A DNA stretch of 47,275 nt from Sphingomonas hengshuiensis (GTDB taxonomy: Bacteria > Pseudomonadota > Alphaproteobacteria > Sphingomonadales > Sphingomonadaceae). A model generated the notes under the pieces. That model was not told where the DNA came from. It worked only from the letters and a program-made list of their open reading frames with translations, and ran no database searches. This document shows, piece by piece, positions 17,041-26,399 of the stretch; positions within the stretch are counted from its first letter, which is position 1, and every line of letters starts with the position of its first letter. Both the position numbers and the translations under genes were made by a program. The stretch lies in the NCBI GenBank assembly GCA_003240755.1, contig QFNF01000019.1, positions 1 through 47,275 on the forward strand, given 5' to 3'.

Positions 17041-17673
17041 ATGACCCTTGGCCAACGCCTCGCGCCGCCGCGCTTCGTCGCCTTCGCCATCGTTGCGCTG
17101 GGGGCCGGCCTCTGGTCGATCCCCGCGCTCGGCTGGCGGGTCGGCATCGCGCTGGCGTTCGATATCGGTGCGGTCGTGTTCCTGCTGTCGTGCGTGCCAT
17201 TGCTCGGCGCGACCGCCGACACGATGCGCCGCGCGGCGGTCCGCAACGATGCCAACCGTACGTCGCTGCTGATCCTGTCGGCGGCGATCGCCATCGTCCT
17301 GCTGATCGCGATCGCGATCGAACTGGCGCAACGCGGCACCCGCGGCGCCGACATGGTGGTGCTGGTCGTCGCGACGCTGCTGATCGCATGGGCGTTCGCC
17401 AACACCATCTATGCGCTGCACTATGCGCATCTGTTCTACACCGCCGCCGACGACGGCACGGACAGCGGCGGCATCGACATGCCCGGCACCCACGAACCGG
17501 ACTATTGGGACTTCGTCTATTTCGCCTTCACGCTCGGCATGACGTTCCAGACGTCGGACGTGTCGATCACCTCGCGCGCCATGCGGCGGACGGTCACGGG
17601 CCACTGCCTGATCGCGTTCGTGTTCAACCTCGGGGTGGTCGCGTTCAGCGTGAACGTGCTGGGCGGATCGTAA
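17041..17673 (+). CDS. DUF1345 family membrane protein
   Basis: A 210-residue membrane protein with about five hydrophobic segments and the conserved block EPDYWDFVYFAFTLGMTFQTSDV (about 157-179), which I know from DUF1345 proteins. Function is unknown. The ATG at 17041 is preferred: the longer in-frame stretch from 16861 is antisense to the EamA gene and not hydrophobic. It diverges from the EamA gene and converges on ispG. Confidence 0.82.
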   Translation: MTLGQRLAPPRFVAFAIVALGAGLWSIPALGWRVGIALAFDIGAVVFLLSCVPLLGATADTMRRAAVRNDANRTSLLILSAAIAIVLLIAIAIELAQRGTRGADMVVLVVATLLIAWAFANTIYALHYAHLFYTAADDGTDSGGIDMPGTHEPDYWDFVYFAFTLGMTFQTSDVSITSRAMRRTVTGHCLIAFVFNLGVVAFSVNVLGGS

Positions 17674-17686
17674 GCCCGTCCGGCAT

Positions 17687-17760
17687 ATTCCCGCGCAGGC
17701 GGGACGCCGGCGCCGGCAGCGCCGCCCGTCGCAACCCCGTATCCCCGCCGGCGCGGGAAT
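17687..17760. repeat. Paired intergenic palindromes between convergent genes
   Basis: Two similar GC-rich palindromes, centred near 17697 (TCCCGC / GCGGGA) and 17751 (CCCGC / GCGGG), enclose a CG-rich spacer of about 40 bases. They lie between the ends of the DUF1345 gene and ispG. The same kind of palindrome is at 5382-5402. This is the layout of a REP/BIME-like unit and may also stop transcription from both sides. Confidence 0.5.
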
Positions 17761-17782
17761 CTGGTCCGTCACGTCACCGGCG

Positions 17783-18907
17783 TTACTCCGCCGCCTGCGG
17801 CACCGCCGCGCCCGCCGCCTCGATCTCGGCCGCCTTCGCCTCGACCAGCCGGACGATATGCGCGATCATGTCGGCGTCCTGCACATGATGGTCGGTCACG
17901 CCCGACAGATAGACCATGTGCCTGCCGTTGCCGCCGCCGGTGATGCCAATATCGGTTTCGCGCGCTTCGCCGGGGCCGTTGACGACGCAGCCGAGCACCG
18001 ACAGCGACATCGGGGTGCGGATATGCTGCAACCGCTCCTCCAGCGCCTGTACGGTGCGGATGACGTCGAAACCCTGCCGCGCACAGGACGGGCACGATAC
18101 CACGCGCACCCCGCGGTTGCGGATGCCCAGCGCCTTGAGGATTTCGAACCCGACGCGCACTTCCTCCTCGGGCTCCGCCGACAGCGAGACGCGGATCGTG
18201 TCGCCGATCCCGAACCACAGCAGCGAACCGATGCCGATCGACGACTTGACCGTCCCCCCGACAAAGCCGCCCGCCTCGGTGATGCCCAGATGCAGCGGGC
18301 AGTCGACCATCTCGGCCAGTTGCTGGTACGCCGCGACGGCAAGGAACAGGTCGGATGCCTTTACCGCGACCTTGAACTCGTGGAAATCATGGTCCTGCAA
18401 CAGCTTGATATGGTCCATCGCCGATTCGACCAGCGCATCGGGGCACGGCTCGCCATATTTTTCCAGCAGATGCTTTTCGAGGCTGCCGCCGTTCACGCCG
18501 ATGCGGATCGCACAGCCATTGGCCTTGGCCGCGCGCACGACTTCGGCGACGCGCTCGTTCGACCCGATATTGCCCGGATTGATGCGCAGGCAGGCCGCCC
18601 CCGCATCGGCGGCCTCCAGCGCGCGCTTGTAGTGGAAATGGATGTCGGCGACGATCGGCACGCGCGACGCGCGGGTGATCTGGCGCAGCGCGGCGGTGCT
18701 GGCGACGTCGGGGCACGACACGCGGATGATGTCGGCGCCCGCCTCCTCGCAGCGGCGGACCTGGTCGATCGTCGCGACGGCGTCGGACGTGTCGGTGTTG
18801 GTCATGGTCTGGACCGTGACCGGCGCATCGCCCCCGACGGGCACGTTGCCGACCATGATCTTGCGGCTTTGCCGGCGGTGAATATCGCGCCATGGGCGGA
18901 TCGACAT
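17783..18907 (-). CDS. ispG: 4-hydroxy-3-methylbut-2-enyl diphosphate synthase IspG
   Basis: Iron-sulfur enzyme of the MEP isoprenoid pathway that converts MEcPP to HMBPP, with electrons usually from flavodoxin or ferredoxin. The 374-residue protein has the N-terminal TIM barrel beginning [19 protein letters not shown] and the C-terminal [4Fe-4S] domain with Cys272, Cys275 and Cys307 and Glu314 in [10 protein letters not shown]. These match the ligands of the E. coli enzyme almost to the residue. It diverges from the acyltransferase-3 gene; the intergenic region has an inverted repeat at 18937-18953. Confidence 0.97.
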   Translation of the reverse strand: MSIRPWRDIHRRQSRKIMVGNVPVGGDAPVTVQTMTNTDTSDAVATIDQVRRCEEAGADIIRVSCPDVASTAALRQITRASRVPIVADIHFHYKRALEAADAGAACLRINPGNIGSNERVAEVVRAAKANGCAIRIGVNGGSLEKHLLEKYGEPCPDALVESAMDHIKLLQDHDFHEFKVAVKASDLFLAVAAYQQLAEMVDCPLHLGITEAGGFVGGTVKSSIGIGSLLWFGIGDTIRVSLSAEPEEEVRVGFEILKALGIRNRGVRVVSCPSCARQGFDVIRTVQALEERLQHIRTPMSLSVLGCVVNGPGEARETDIGITGGGNGRHMVYLSGVTDHHVQDADMIAHIVRLVEAKAAEIEAAGAAVPQAAE

Positions 18908-18936
18908 GCGCTTCTCGCTAACGTTTGGGTTACTTG

Positions 18937-18953
18937 GCGGCTGATATAGCCGC
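18937..18953. promoter_or_regulatory. Inverted repeat between divergent ispG and acyltransferase genes
   Basis: GCGGCT and AGCCGC form a perfect 6-bp inverted repeat separated by GATAT. On the minus strand the centre reads as a possible -10 element (TATATC) about 40 bases upstream of the ispG start. It may be an operator or part of a promoter; no regulator is identified. Confidence 0.35.
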
Positions 18954-18990
18954 GCATTGCTTCACGCGAAAGTCGCGTCGGGAACGGGAA

Positions 18991-20169
18991 TTGACTGCAA
19001 CGCGTACCACCTCGTCACGACATTACGGTCTCGACTGGCTCCGCATCGCCGCCTTCGCCGTCCTGATCGTCTATCACATCGCGATGGCGTTCAGCCCGTG
19101 GCGCTGGGTGGTCACGACCGGCCATGCCTATCCGGCGCTGATCGCCCCGATGGCGCTGGTCACGCCGTGGCGGCTCGGGCTGCTGTTCGCGGTGTCGGGC
19201 TATGCCAGCGCGACGCTGGTCGCGCGCGCCGCGGCGCCGGCCGCCTTTGCGGGGGACAGGTCGCGCCGGCTGCTGATCCCGCTGGCGTTCGGCATGCTGG
19301 CGGTCGTGCCTGCCGAAATGTGGGTGCGCGTGCTGGAGGCCGGCTATCCCCATGGCTATCTGCGCTTCTGGCTCGTCGATGGCTGGCGATACGGCACCTA
19401 TTACGGCGTCGCCTTCCCCAGTTGGGAACATCTGTGGTTCCTGGTCTATCTGTGGTGCTATTCGATGCTGCTCGCCGGGTTCGTCGCATGGCGGGGTGCG
19501 GCGCGGTGGATGGACCGGGCGGCGGCATGGCTGGCGCGCGACACACGGCTGCTGTGGGCGCCGATCGCGGTGATGACGACGGTGCGGCTCGGCGCGCTGT
19601 TCGTCGTGCCGGAGGGTCAGGGGCTGCTGCACGACGTGGCGGGCCATTCGCAATATCTGCCGTTGTTCGCGCTGGGCTTCCTGATCGCGCGGCGGCCGGC
19701 GCTGTGGCGCGCGCTGCACCGCCATGCCGCGGCGGCAGCCCTGATCGCCGCGGTCGGCGGTGCGATCGTCGTGGCGGTCGAGCTCGGCTATCCCGGCGAC
19801 ACCGTGCCGCCCCATGCCGCGATGGCCGCCAACCGCGCCGCGCGCTCGGTGATGGGCTGGTCGATGGTCGTCGCGCTGTTCTGCCTCGCCGACCGGTTCG
19901 CCAATCGCGACCATCGCTGGCGCGCGCCGCTCGGCCGCGCGGTCTTTCCGGCCTATATCGTCCACCATCCGGTGATCGTGCTGGTGACGTGGTTCACCCT
20001 GCCGTGGAGGCTGGACCCGTGGGCCGAAGCGGCGCTGCTGCTGGTCACGACGACCCTCGCCTGCGTCGCGGCCTGCCTCCTCGCCCGCGCGCTACCGCCG
20101 CTCGGCATCCTGCTCGGCGTGACGCCGCCGCCGGTCCGCAAGGGTGGCAGCGCGCCCGCGATCTGCTAG
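18991..20169 (+). CDS. Acyltransferase 3 family membrane protein
   Basis: A 392-residue polytopic protein of the acyltransferase-3 (OafB/OpgC-like) family that O-acylates extracytoplasmic sugars or lipids. It starts with the family motif YGLDWLRIAAFAVLIVYH, in which the conserved His lies at the end of helix 1, and shows about ten hydrophobic segments including PSWEHLWFLVYLWCYS and FPAYIVHHPVIV. A TTG start at 18991 is proposed: GGGAA at 18980-18984 lies six bases upstream, and the ATG at 18925 would add a 22-residue charged extension overlapping the ispG promoter. The acceptor is unknown. Confidence 0.85.
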   Translation: MTATRTTSSRHYGLDWLRIAAFAVLIVYHIAMAFSPWRWVVTTGHAYPALIAPMALVTPWRLGLLFAVSGYASATLVARAAAPAAFAGDRSRRLLIPLAFGMLAVVPAEMWVRVLEAGYPHGYLRFWLVDGWRYGTYYGVAFPSWEHLWFLVYLWCYSMLLAGFVAWRGAARWMDRAAAWLARDTRLLWAPIAVMTTVRLGALFVVPEGQGLLHDVAGHSQYLPLFALGFLIARRPALWRALHRHAAAAALIAAVGGAIVVAVELGYPGDTVPPHAAMAANRAARSVMGWSMVVALFCLADRFANRDHRWRAPLGRAVFPAYIVHHPVIVLVTWFTLPWRLDPWAEAALLLVTTTLACVAACLLARALPPLGILLGVTPPPVRKGGSAPAIC

Positions 20170-20200
20170 CAGGCGCCAAACCGGGTATCAGGATCAATCG

Positions 20201-21139
20201 ATGTCGACGCTTTCCCCACGCCGCTGGACCCTGCTGGTACATGGCGGCGCCGGCATGCTGACCCGCGATACGGTGAGCGCCGATGCCGACGCCGCCGCCC
20301 GCGCCGGGCTGGACGCCGCGCTGGCCGCGGGCGAGGCGGTGCTGGCCGGCGGCGGCGGCGCGCTCGATGCGGTAGAGGCGGCGGTGCGCGTGCTGGAGGA
20401 TGATCCGGCGTTCAATTCGGCGCGCGGCGCGGTGCTGACCTATGACGGTACGATCGAGCTCGACGCGGCGATCATGGACGGGCGCGACCGCAGCGCCGGC
20501 GCGGTGGCGGGCGTCACCGGCAGCCGCCATCCCGTCACCCTCGCCCGCGCGGTGATGGAGCACAGCCCCCATGTCCTGCTCGCCGGCCGGGGCGCGGACG
20601 TCTTCGCCGCCGAACAGGGCATCGAACAGGCCGGCCCCGACTGGTTCATGACCGAGGAACGCCGCGCGCAGCTCGACGCGATGAAGGCCGACCCGGACAA
20701 CTGGTTCGACGTCGACATGAAATACGGCACGGTCGGCGCGGTCGCGGTCGATGCCGCCGGTCACGTCGCCGCCGCGACCTCGACCGGCGGCGTGACCGCC
20801 AAGCGGTGGGGCCGGATCGGCGATTCGCCGCTGATCGGGGCCGGCACCTATGCCGACGACCGCGCCTGCGCCATGTCGGCGACCGGATCGGGCGAATTCT
20901 TCATCCGCGTCGGCGTCGGCCACGAAATCGCCGCGCGCATCCGCCTTGCCGGCGAGACGCTGCAGGTCGCCGCCGACACCGTCCTTGCCGAGACAAGGGC
21001 ACTGGGCGGCACCGGCGGCGTCATCGTCGTCGGTCCCGATGGCGATGCCGCCTGGAGCCTGACCACCCCCGGCATGTACCGCGGCCGGGTGTCGCAGGGG
21101 GGCGGGCGCCACGTCGCGATCTATGGCGAAGAGGGATGA
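20201..21139 (+). CDS. Isoaspartyl peptidase/L-asparaginase (plant-type Ntn hydrolase)
   Basis: A 312-residue Ntn hydrolase that cleaves isoaspartyl dipeptides and/or asparagine. Family members self-cleave before the catalytic Thr; here that is Thr177 in MKYGTVGAVAVD. The N-terminal LLVHGGAGML and the STGGVTAKRWGRIGDSPLIGAG segment (about 194-214) complete the active site. The linker before Thr177 is short for the family but intact. The VOC gene starts within its stop codon (ATGA), so both are coupled. The gene is 31 bases after the acyltransferase gene. Confidence 0.92.
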   Translation: MSTLSPRRWTLLVHGGAGMLTRDTVSADADAAARAGLDAALAAGEAVLAGGGGALDAVEAAVRVLEDDPAFNSARGAVLTYDGTIELDAAIMDGRDRSAGAVAGVTGSRHPVTLARAVMEHSPHVLLAGRGADVFAAEQGIEQAGPDWFMTEERRAQLDAMKADPDNWFDVDMKYGTVGAVAVDAAGHVAAATSTGGVTAKRWGRIGDSPLIGAGTYADDRACAMSATGSGEFFIRVGVGHEIAARIRLAGETLQVAADTVLAETRALGGTGGVIVVGPDGDAAWSLTTPGMYRGRVSQGGGRHVAIYGEEG

Positions 21140-21531
21140 GCGGCCTGACCGGGCTGCACCACGTCGCGATCATCGCCGCGGACTATGACCGGTCGAAGGC
21201 GTTCTACACCGACGTGCTCGGCTTCACGGTCGTCCGCGAGGTCTGGCGCGCCGAGCGCCGGTCGTGGAAATGCGACCTGACGATCCCCGGCGCACAGATC
21301 GAACTGTTCACCTTTCCACAGGCCCCGCCCCGCCCGTCGCGTCCCGAAGCACTCGGCCTGCGCCACCTTGCCTTCACCGTGACCGACATCGATGCGGAGG
21401 TCGCACGCCTGACCGCCCACGGCGTCGCCTGCGAAACGATCCGCGTGGACGACCATACCGGGCAGCGTTTCACCTTCTTCGCCGATCCCGACGGCCTGCC
21501 GCTGGAACTCTACGAAACCGGCGCCGGGTAA
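21136..21531 (+). CDS. VOC family protein, YaeR/GloA2-like
   Basis: A 131-residue single-domain vicinal-oxygen-chelate protein. The sequence closely follows the E. coli YaeR pattern: LHHVAIIAADYDRSKAFYTD, IELFTFPQAPPRPSRPEALG, LRHLAFTVTDID and FTFFADPDGLPLELYE. VOC metal ligands would be His8, Glu54 and Glu126 or neighbours. YaeR-type proteins are labelled glyoxalase-like without a proven substrate. The ATGA overlap with the upstream asparaginase gene shows coupling. Confidence 0.9.
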   Translation: MSGLTGLHHVAIIAADYDRSKAFYTDVLGFTVVREVWRAERRSWKCDLTIPGAQIELFTFPQAPPRPSRPEALGLRHLAFTVTDIDAEVARLTAHGVACETIRVDDHTGQRFTFFADPDGLPLELYETGAG

Positions 21532-21577
21532 TCGTCGGCGCTTGCAGCCACCGGCGAAGCGCGTAAGGGCGAACCCC

Positions 21578-22420
21578 ATGATTCGCCGCCTGATCCTCGC
21601 GCTGGTCTGCGTCTTCGCGACCTCCCCCGCCTATGCCTATTGGGAATTCGGCCATGAGAGCGTGGCGACGATCGCGCGGCTGAACGTCCGCCCCGAAACC
21701 CGCGCGGCGATCGATCGCATCCTGAAACATCAGGCGCTGCTGGAAACGCCGACCTGCCCGGCGCGCACCATCGAACAGGCGAGCGTGTGGGCCGATTGCG
21801 TCAAGCCGCTGGGCGAGCGGTTCAGCTATGCCTATGCATGGCATTACCAGAATGTCGACGTGTGCAGGCCGTTCGACCTGAAACCGGCATGCCGGGACGG
21901 CAATTGCGTGTCGGCGCAGATCGAACGCGACGTGAAGCTGCTGAAGGACCCGAAGGTCCCGATGCGGGAGAAGGTGATGGCGCTCGCCTTCCTCGTCCAT
22001 TTCGTCGGCGACCTGCACATGCCGCTCCACGCCGGCGACCGCGGCGACCTGGGCGGCAACCGGGTGAAGGCGGATTACGGCGTCTATGGCCCCGAACGCT
22101 TCAACCTCCATTCGATCTGGGACGGGCCGCTGGCCGAACGCGCGATCACTACCCCGCCCTCGATCCTGCGTACCTATACCGCGGCCGAGCGCGCGCCCGT
22201 ACAGGCCGGCAGCGTCGAGGACTGGAGCCGCGATAGCTGGGCGGTCAGCCGGGACCATGCCTATGCCCCCGCCTATGGCGGCGACGCCTGTGCGCCCAAA
22301 GGCCAGCAGCGGGTGAAGCTGGACGATGCGACGATCGCCCGGCTGGTGCCGATCGCGCAGGACCAGGTGCGAAAGGGTGGCCTGCGCCTCGCCCGCCTGC
22401 TCGACGAAGCGCTCGGCTGA
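21578..22420 (+). CDS. Secreted S1/P1-type nuclease
   Basis: A 280-residue exported zinc-dependent nuclease of the S1/P1 family that degrades single-stranded nucleic acids. A signal peptide (1-20, ending AYA) is followed by YWEFGH, giving the early ligands Trp22 and His26. Further ligands are visible as Asp73 (WADC), His89, the HxxxDxHxxxH cluster at 141-151 (VHFVGDLHMPLHAG) and GGN at 159-161. Predicted cleavage would leave Tyr before the Trp that is residue 1 in P1 nuclease. The gene is 46 bases downstream of the VOC gene on the same strand. Confidence 0.9.
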   Translation: MIRRLILALVCVFATSPAYAYWEFGHESVATIARLNVRPETRAAIDRILKHQALLETPTCPARTIEQASVWADCVKPLGERFSYAYAWHYQNVDVCRPFDLKPACRDGNCVSAQIERDVKLLKDPKVPMREKVMALAFLVHFVGDLHMPLHAGDRGDLGGNRVKADYGVYGPERFNLHSIWDGPLAERAITTPPSILRTYTAAERAPVQAGSVEDWSRDSWAVSRDHAYAPAYGGDACAPKGQQRVKLDDATIARLVPIAQDQVRKGGLRLARLLDEALG

Positions 22421-22508
22421 CCCATCGGCCATTGCGCCGCGTGGCCGCGCGTGTCAGCTTGGCCCCCAGTACCGACCGCGACCACGCGGCGAGCGACATG
22501 GGGGTAGG

Positions 22509-22805
22509 ATGCGACTTTACGCGACGATCGCGGCGGCGGTGCTGCTGGCGGGCTGCGGCTTCGGCCCGGCGACGGGTGGACCCGAACTGACCGTGACCGG
22601 GCCGAGCGAGGCGGTGGCGGCATTCGTCCGGCAACAGGGGGCGCAGCTCCCCAGCCGTGCGACGACCTTTCCCCAGTCGATCGGCAATGGCCGTTCCAGC
22701 GCGCGGGTGATGATGCCGGTCGGCACCGGCACGCCCACGATGCGGGCGCTGACGCAGCAGGCGGCGGCCGCCGGGCTGACGGTGGCAGTCGCGCAACGGC
22801 AATGA
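22509..22805 (+). CDS. Small lipoprotein of unknown function
   Basis: A 98-residue protein with a lipoprotein signal peptide: MRLYATIAAAVLLAGC, lipobox LAGC at 13-16. The mature part of about 82 residues is Ala/Gly/Thr-rich with no domain I recognise. A purine-rich tract just before 22509 serves as ribosome-binding site. It stands alone between the nuclease and diguanylate cyclase genes. Confidence 0.7.
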   Translation: MRLYATIAAAVLLAGCGFGPATGGPELTVTGPSEAVAAFVRQQGAQLPSRATTFPQSIGNGRSSARVMMPVGTGTPTMRALTQQAAAAGLTVAVAQRQ

Positions 22806-22893
22806 CAGGGCCGACGGCCGCGGTCCGGAAGGCACCCCGGACAGCGCGACGCCGTTAACCGATTATTGGCGGCTGGGGTGCAAAGCCGGCCGC

Positions 22894-24582
22894 ATGATGT
22901 GGGCCTGTCGTACGGTGTTGGTCGCGCTGTTGTTGACGATCGGAGTCTTCGGCTCCGCATCGGCGCGCGCGCAGGCCGGCATCGTCGGGGCGATGGTGCC
23001 GACCTGCATCGCCCGGATCAGGCCGGGGGACACCCCGCGAAAGATGTTCGCCCATCCCGACCGGTTCGACTGCACCACGCCGCAGACCGCCTTTGGCCGC
23101 GGCGATTACTGGGCGCTGTCCGGCCCGCTGCCCGCCCTTGACGGCCGTCCCGGCGCGATCCGCGTGCGGCAAAGCAGCCTGTGGCAGGATCGCCTCGCCG
23201 TCTATGCGCTGACGGCCGACGGGCGGATCACCGGCATCGCCAACGACCAGATCGGCATTTCGCGGCACATCCGGCTGGGCGCGGTGATCGAACACCGCTT
23301 TGCGGGGCACGGTGCGCCCATCGTCCGCCTGTTGTGGCGGATCGACGGCGCCAGCAACCTGCGCGGTATCGTCATCGGCGCGCGGATCGCCAGCGACCAT
23401 GACAGCATCCGTTCCGACCTCACCTTCGCCGCCTTCTATGCCGCGTTCCTCGGGCTGGTGGCCGGACTGCTGATCTACAATCTCGCGCTCTGGAACGTGC
23501 TGCGCCACGATTTCCAGCTCGCCTATTGCGGGCTGCTCGGCTGCCTGCTGCTCTATGCCGCGTCGTCGTCGGGGGCGCTCGCGTGGATGCTGCCCGGCCT
23601 CGGGAACAACCACCGCATCCTGCTCAACTATATCGTGCTGTGCTGGGGCATGTCGGCGGCGCTGACCTTTTGCGCGCATTTCTTCGAAGCCCGTATCCTC
23701 GAGGGGTGGCCCCAGCGGCTGATCGCGGTCACGGCGTGGACCCTCGGGATATTCGGCGTCCTGTTCATGGCGGCCGGCCCGTTCGCGATGCATCCGCTCG
23801 ACCGGCTCTATTCGCTGGTGATGTTCGTGTCGCCCGGCGTCGTGCTGGCGGTGCTGTGGCGCGCCTGGGCACGGCGCAGCCGGTTCCTGTGGCTGTTCGT
23901 GGTTAGCTGGATTTCGCCGCTCGCGATGCTGGCCGTCCGCTCGGCCTATAATCTCGGGCTGGTGCCGTGGAGCTTCTGGATCGACAATTCGACGCTGGTG
24001 GCGATGGCGATCGAGACGCTGGTGGCCAGCATGGCCATCGCCCACCGTATCCTCATGCTCAGCCGCGAACGCGACGAAGCGGTGCGACAGGAAGCGATCA
24101 GCCGCGAACTGGCCGATACCGACCCGTTGACCGGGCTGCTCAACCGCCGCGCCTTCCTTGCCCGCGCGATCCCCGCGCATGGTCCGCGCACGCTGATGCT
24201 GTTCGACATCGACCATTTCAAACAGGTCAACGACACGATCGGCCATGATGGCGGTGACGAGGTGCTGCGCCTGTTCGCGCGCACGCTGCGCTGCCACGCG
24301 CTGCCCGGCGTCCTCGTCGCGCGGATGGGGGGTGAGGAGTTCGCGCTGCTGGGCGAAGACGGCGCGATGCCCGATCCCGAACTGATGCTGGCCAGCGTCC
24401 GTGCCGAACGCATGCCCTTCGACCTGCGTATCACCAGCAGCATCGGCATCTGCCACGGGCCGCTCGCCGACGAAAACGACTGGAAACGGCTCTACCGCCT
24501 CGCCGATCAGGCGCTGTTGCGGGCCAAGACCGCCGGTCGCGACCGCGCGGGACGCGCGCCGCCCGCCGCGATCGCCGCCTGA
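22894..24582 (+). CDS. 7TM sensor diguanylate cyclase (GGDEF)
   Basis: A 562-residue membrane protein that probably makes cyclic di-GMP. A signal sequence (about 1-27) leads to a periplasmic 7TMR-DISMED2-like sensor domain (about 28-175), seven hydrophobic segments (about 178-395), a short coiled coil and a GGDEF domain (about 405-550). The active-site loop is GGEEF at 479-483, and DPLTGLLNRRAF and FDIDHFKQVNDTIGHDGGD are intact, so catalysis is expected. The residues before GGEEF lack the RxxD inhibitory site, so product feedback inhibition may be missing. There is no EAL domain. Confidence 0.9.
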   Translation: MMWACRTVLVALLLTIGVFGSASARAQAGIVGAMVPTCIARIRPGDTPRKMFAHPDRFDCTTPQTAFGRGDYWALSGPLPALDGRPGAIRVRQSSLWQDRLAVYALTADGRITGIANDQIGISRHIRLGAVIEHRFAGHGAPIVRLLWRIDGASNLRGIVIGARIASDHDSIRSDLTFAAFYAAFLGLVAGLLIYNLALWNVLRHDFQLAYCGLLGCLLLYAASSSGALAWMLPGLGNNHRILLNYIVLCWGMSAALTFCAHFFEARILEGWPQRLIAVTAWTLGIFGVLFMAAGPFAMHPLDRLYSLVMFVSPGVVLAVLWRAWARRSRFLWLFVVSWISPLAMLAVRSAYNLGLVPWSFWIDNSTLVAMAIETLVASMAIAHRILMLSRERDEAVRQEAISRELADTDPLTGLLNRRAFLARAIPAHGPRTLMLFDIDHFKQVNDTIGHDGGDEVLRLFARTLRCHALPGVLVARMGGEEFALLGEDGAMPDPELMLASVRAERMPFDLRITSSIGICHGPLADENDWKRLYRLADQALLRAKTAGRDRAGRAPPAAIAA

Positions 24583-24661
24583 CGCCGTCACATCCCGCTT
24601 TCGCGTGTCGCATGCGCAACCCGGCTTGCACGATCCGCAACCCCTGCTTACACGCATGTAA

Positions 24662-26353
24662 ATGAGCAGCAGCGCCCCCGTTCCCGACCGCTACGCCCAC
24701 CCCGTACCGTGGGAGACGGCACTGCTGCCGCTGTCGATGGTGACATTGTTCGAGGAATCGGTGGTGCGGCGGGGCGACGCGCCGCTGATCGATTTCCTCG
24801 GTCGACATTACAGCTATGCCGAAACGAAGAACGGCGCCGACCGGGTCGCCTGCGGTCTGGCGGCGATGGGCTATGGGCCGGGCGACCGCATCGGGCTGTT
24901 CCTCCCCAACGTCCCGCATTATGTCGCCGCCTATTACGGCATCCTGAAACTGGGCGCGACGGTGGTGAACTTCTCCCCGCTCTACACCGCGCAGGAACTG
25001 GCCGCGCAGGTCGAGGATTCGGGCACGAAGCTGCTGTTCACCCTGTCGGCGTCGGCGCTGCTGCCGACGGCGCTGAAGGTGCTCGAGACCAGTTCGCTCG
25101 AGCGGCTCGTCGTCGGGTCGATCGCCGGCGCGCTGCCGCCGGCAAAGTCGCTCTTCTACCGCTGGTTCCGTTCGCGGGAGGTAACGCCGCGTCCCGACGA
25201 TCCGCGCGTGACCGCCTTTTCCGCGCTGATCGCCAATGACGGCGGCTGCGGGACGCCGGTGATCGACCCCGAAACCGACCTCGCGCTGATCCAGTATACC
25301 GGCGGGACCACTGGCAGTCCGAAGGGCGCGATGCTCACCCATGCCAATCTGTCGGCCAATGCGCGGCAGGTCGCGTGGCTCGATCCCGATACCCTCATGC
25401 CCGGCGAACGCATCCTCGGCGCGCTGCCGATGTTCCACGTCTTCGCCAATACCTGCGTCCTCAACCGCACCGTCGTCACCGGCGGAGAGATCGTGATGCT
25501 GCCGCGCTTCGACGCCGGACAGGTGCTGGCGGCGCTGGCCCGGACACGGGCGACGGCCTTTCCCGGCGTGCCGACCATGTACCGCGCGCTGCTCGACCAT
25601 CCGCGCCTCGCGCAGACCGACTTTTCCTCGCTGCGGTTCTGCATCTCGGGCGGCGCGCCGATGCCCCCCGAACTGAAGGAACGCTTCGAGGCCGCGACCG
25701 GCGCGACGCTGGTCGAGGGCTATGGCCTGTCGGAAAGCTCGGGCGTGGTGTCGTGCAACCCCTATGCCGGACCGCAACAGGCGGGCAGCATCGGCCAGCC
25801 GATCGCCGGGACCCGCGTGCGCCTGGTCGACAAGGAAGACCCGACCCGCCCCGCGCCGGAGGGCGAACCGGGCGAGATCGTCGTCGCCGGTCCGCAGATC
25901 ATGCGCGGCTACTGGCATCGGCCCGACACCGGGGACACGACCTTCTGCCTCGACGACGACGGCGTGCGCTGGCTGCGCACCGGCGATGTCGGGACGATCG
26001 ACGCGGACGGCTTCATCCGGATCGTCGACCGGTTGAAGGACATGATCGCGGTCGGCGGGTTCAAGGTGTTCCCGAGCGAGATCGAACGCATCCTCTACCA
26101 CCATCCGGCGGTGCGCGAGGCGCTGGTCGTCGGCCTGCCCGACGATTATCGCGGCGAAAGCCCGCACGCCTATGTGACGCTGGCGGAGGACGCGGCGGTC
26201 GACGGGGCGGCGTTGAAGGCCTGGCTGAACCCGCAACTGGGCAAGCACGAACGCGTCGACGAGGTCGTCGTGCGGCTGACCCTGCCCAAGACGATGATCG
26301 GCAAGCTGAGCCGCAAGGACCTGATCGCGGAGGTGATGGCCGAACGGGCGTGA
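24662..26353 (+). CDS. fadD: Long-chain fatty acid-CoA ligase (FadD-like AMP-binding enzyme)
   Basis: A 563-residue adenylate-forming acyl-CoA synthetase. The P-loop [11 protein letters not shown] lies at 212-222; the A5-type motif EGYGLSESS and the A7/A8 motifs WLRTGDVG and [19 protein letters not shown] are complete; the catalytic Lys is in [12 protein letters not shown] near the C-terminus. The substrate is predicted to be long-chain fatty acid because of the overall FadD pattern, but medium-chain acids cannot be excluded. Upstream is a 79-base gap; miaB follows 46 bases downstream on the same strand, possibly in one transcript. Confidence 0.88.
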   Translation: MSSSAPVPDRYAHPVPWETALLPLSMVTLFEESVVRRGDAPLIDFLGRHYSYAETKNGADRVACGLAAMGYGPGDRIGLFLPNVPHYVAAYYGILKLGATVVNFSPLYTAQELAAQVEDSGTKLLFTLSASALLPTALKVLETSSLERLVVGSIAGALPPAKSLFYRWFRSREVTPRPDDPRVTAFSALIANDGGCGTPVIDPETDLALIQYTGGTTGSPKGAMLTHANLSANARQVAWLDPDTLMPGERILGALPMFHVFANTCVLNRTVVTGGEIVMLPRFDAGQVLAALARTRATAFPGVPTMYRALLDHPRLAQTDFSSLRFCISGGAPMPPELKERFEAATGATLVEGYGLSESSGVVSCNPYAGPQQAGSIGQPIAGTRVRLVDKEDPTRPAPEGEPGEIVVAGPQIMRGYWHRPDTGDTTFCLDDDGVRWLRTGDVGTIDADGFIRIVDRLKDMIAVGGFKVFPSEIERILYHHPAVREALVVGLPDDYRGESPHAYVTLAEDAAVDGAALKAWLNPQLGKHERVDEVVVRLTLPKTMIGKLSRKDLIAEVMAERA

Positions 26354-26399
26354 TCGGCCGCCCTTCCGGCCCTCGCCGAAATCCGGTAAGGGCCGGCCG

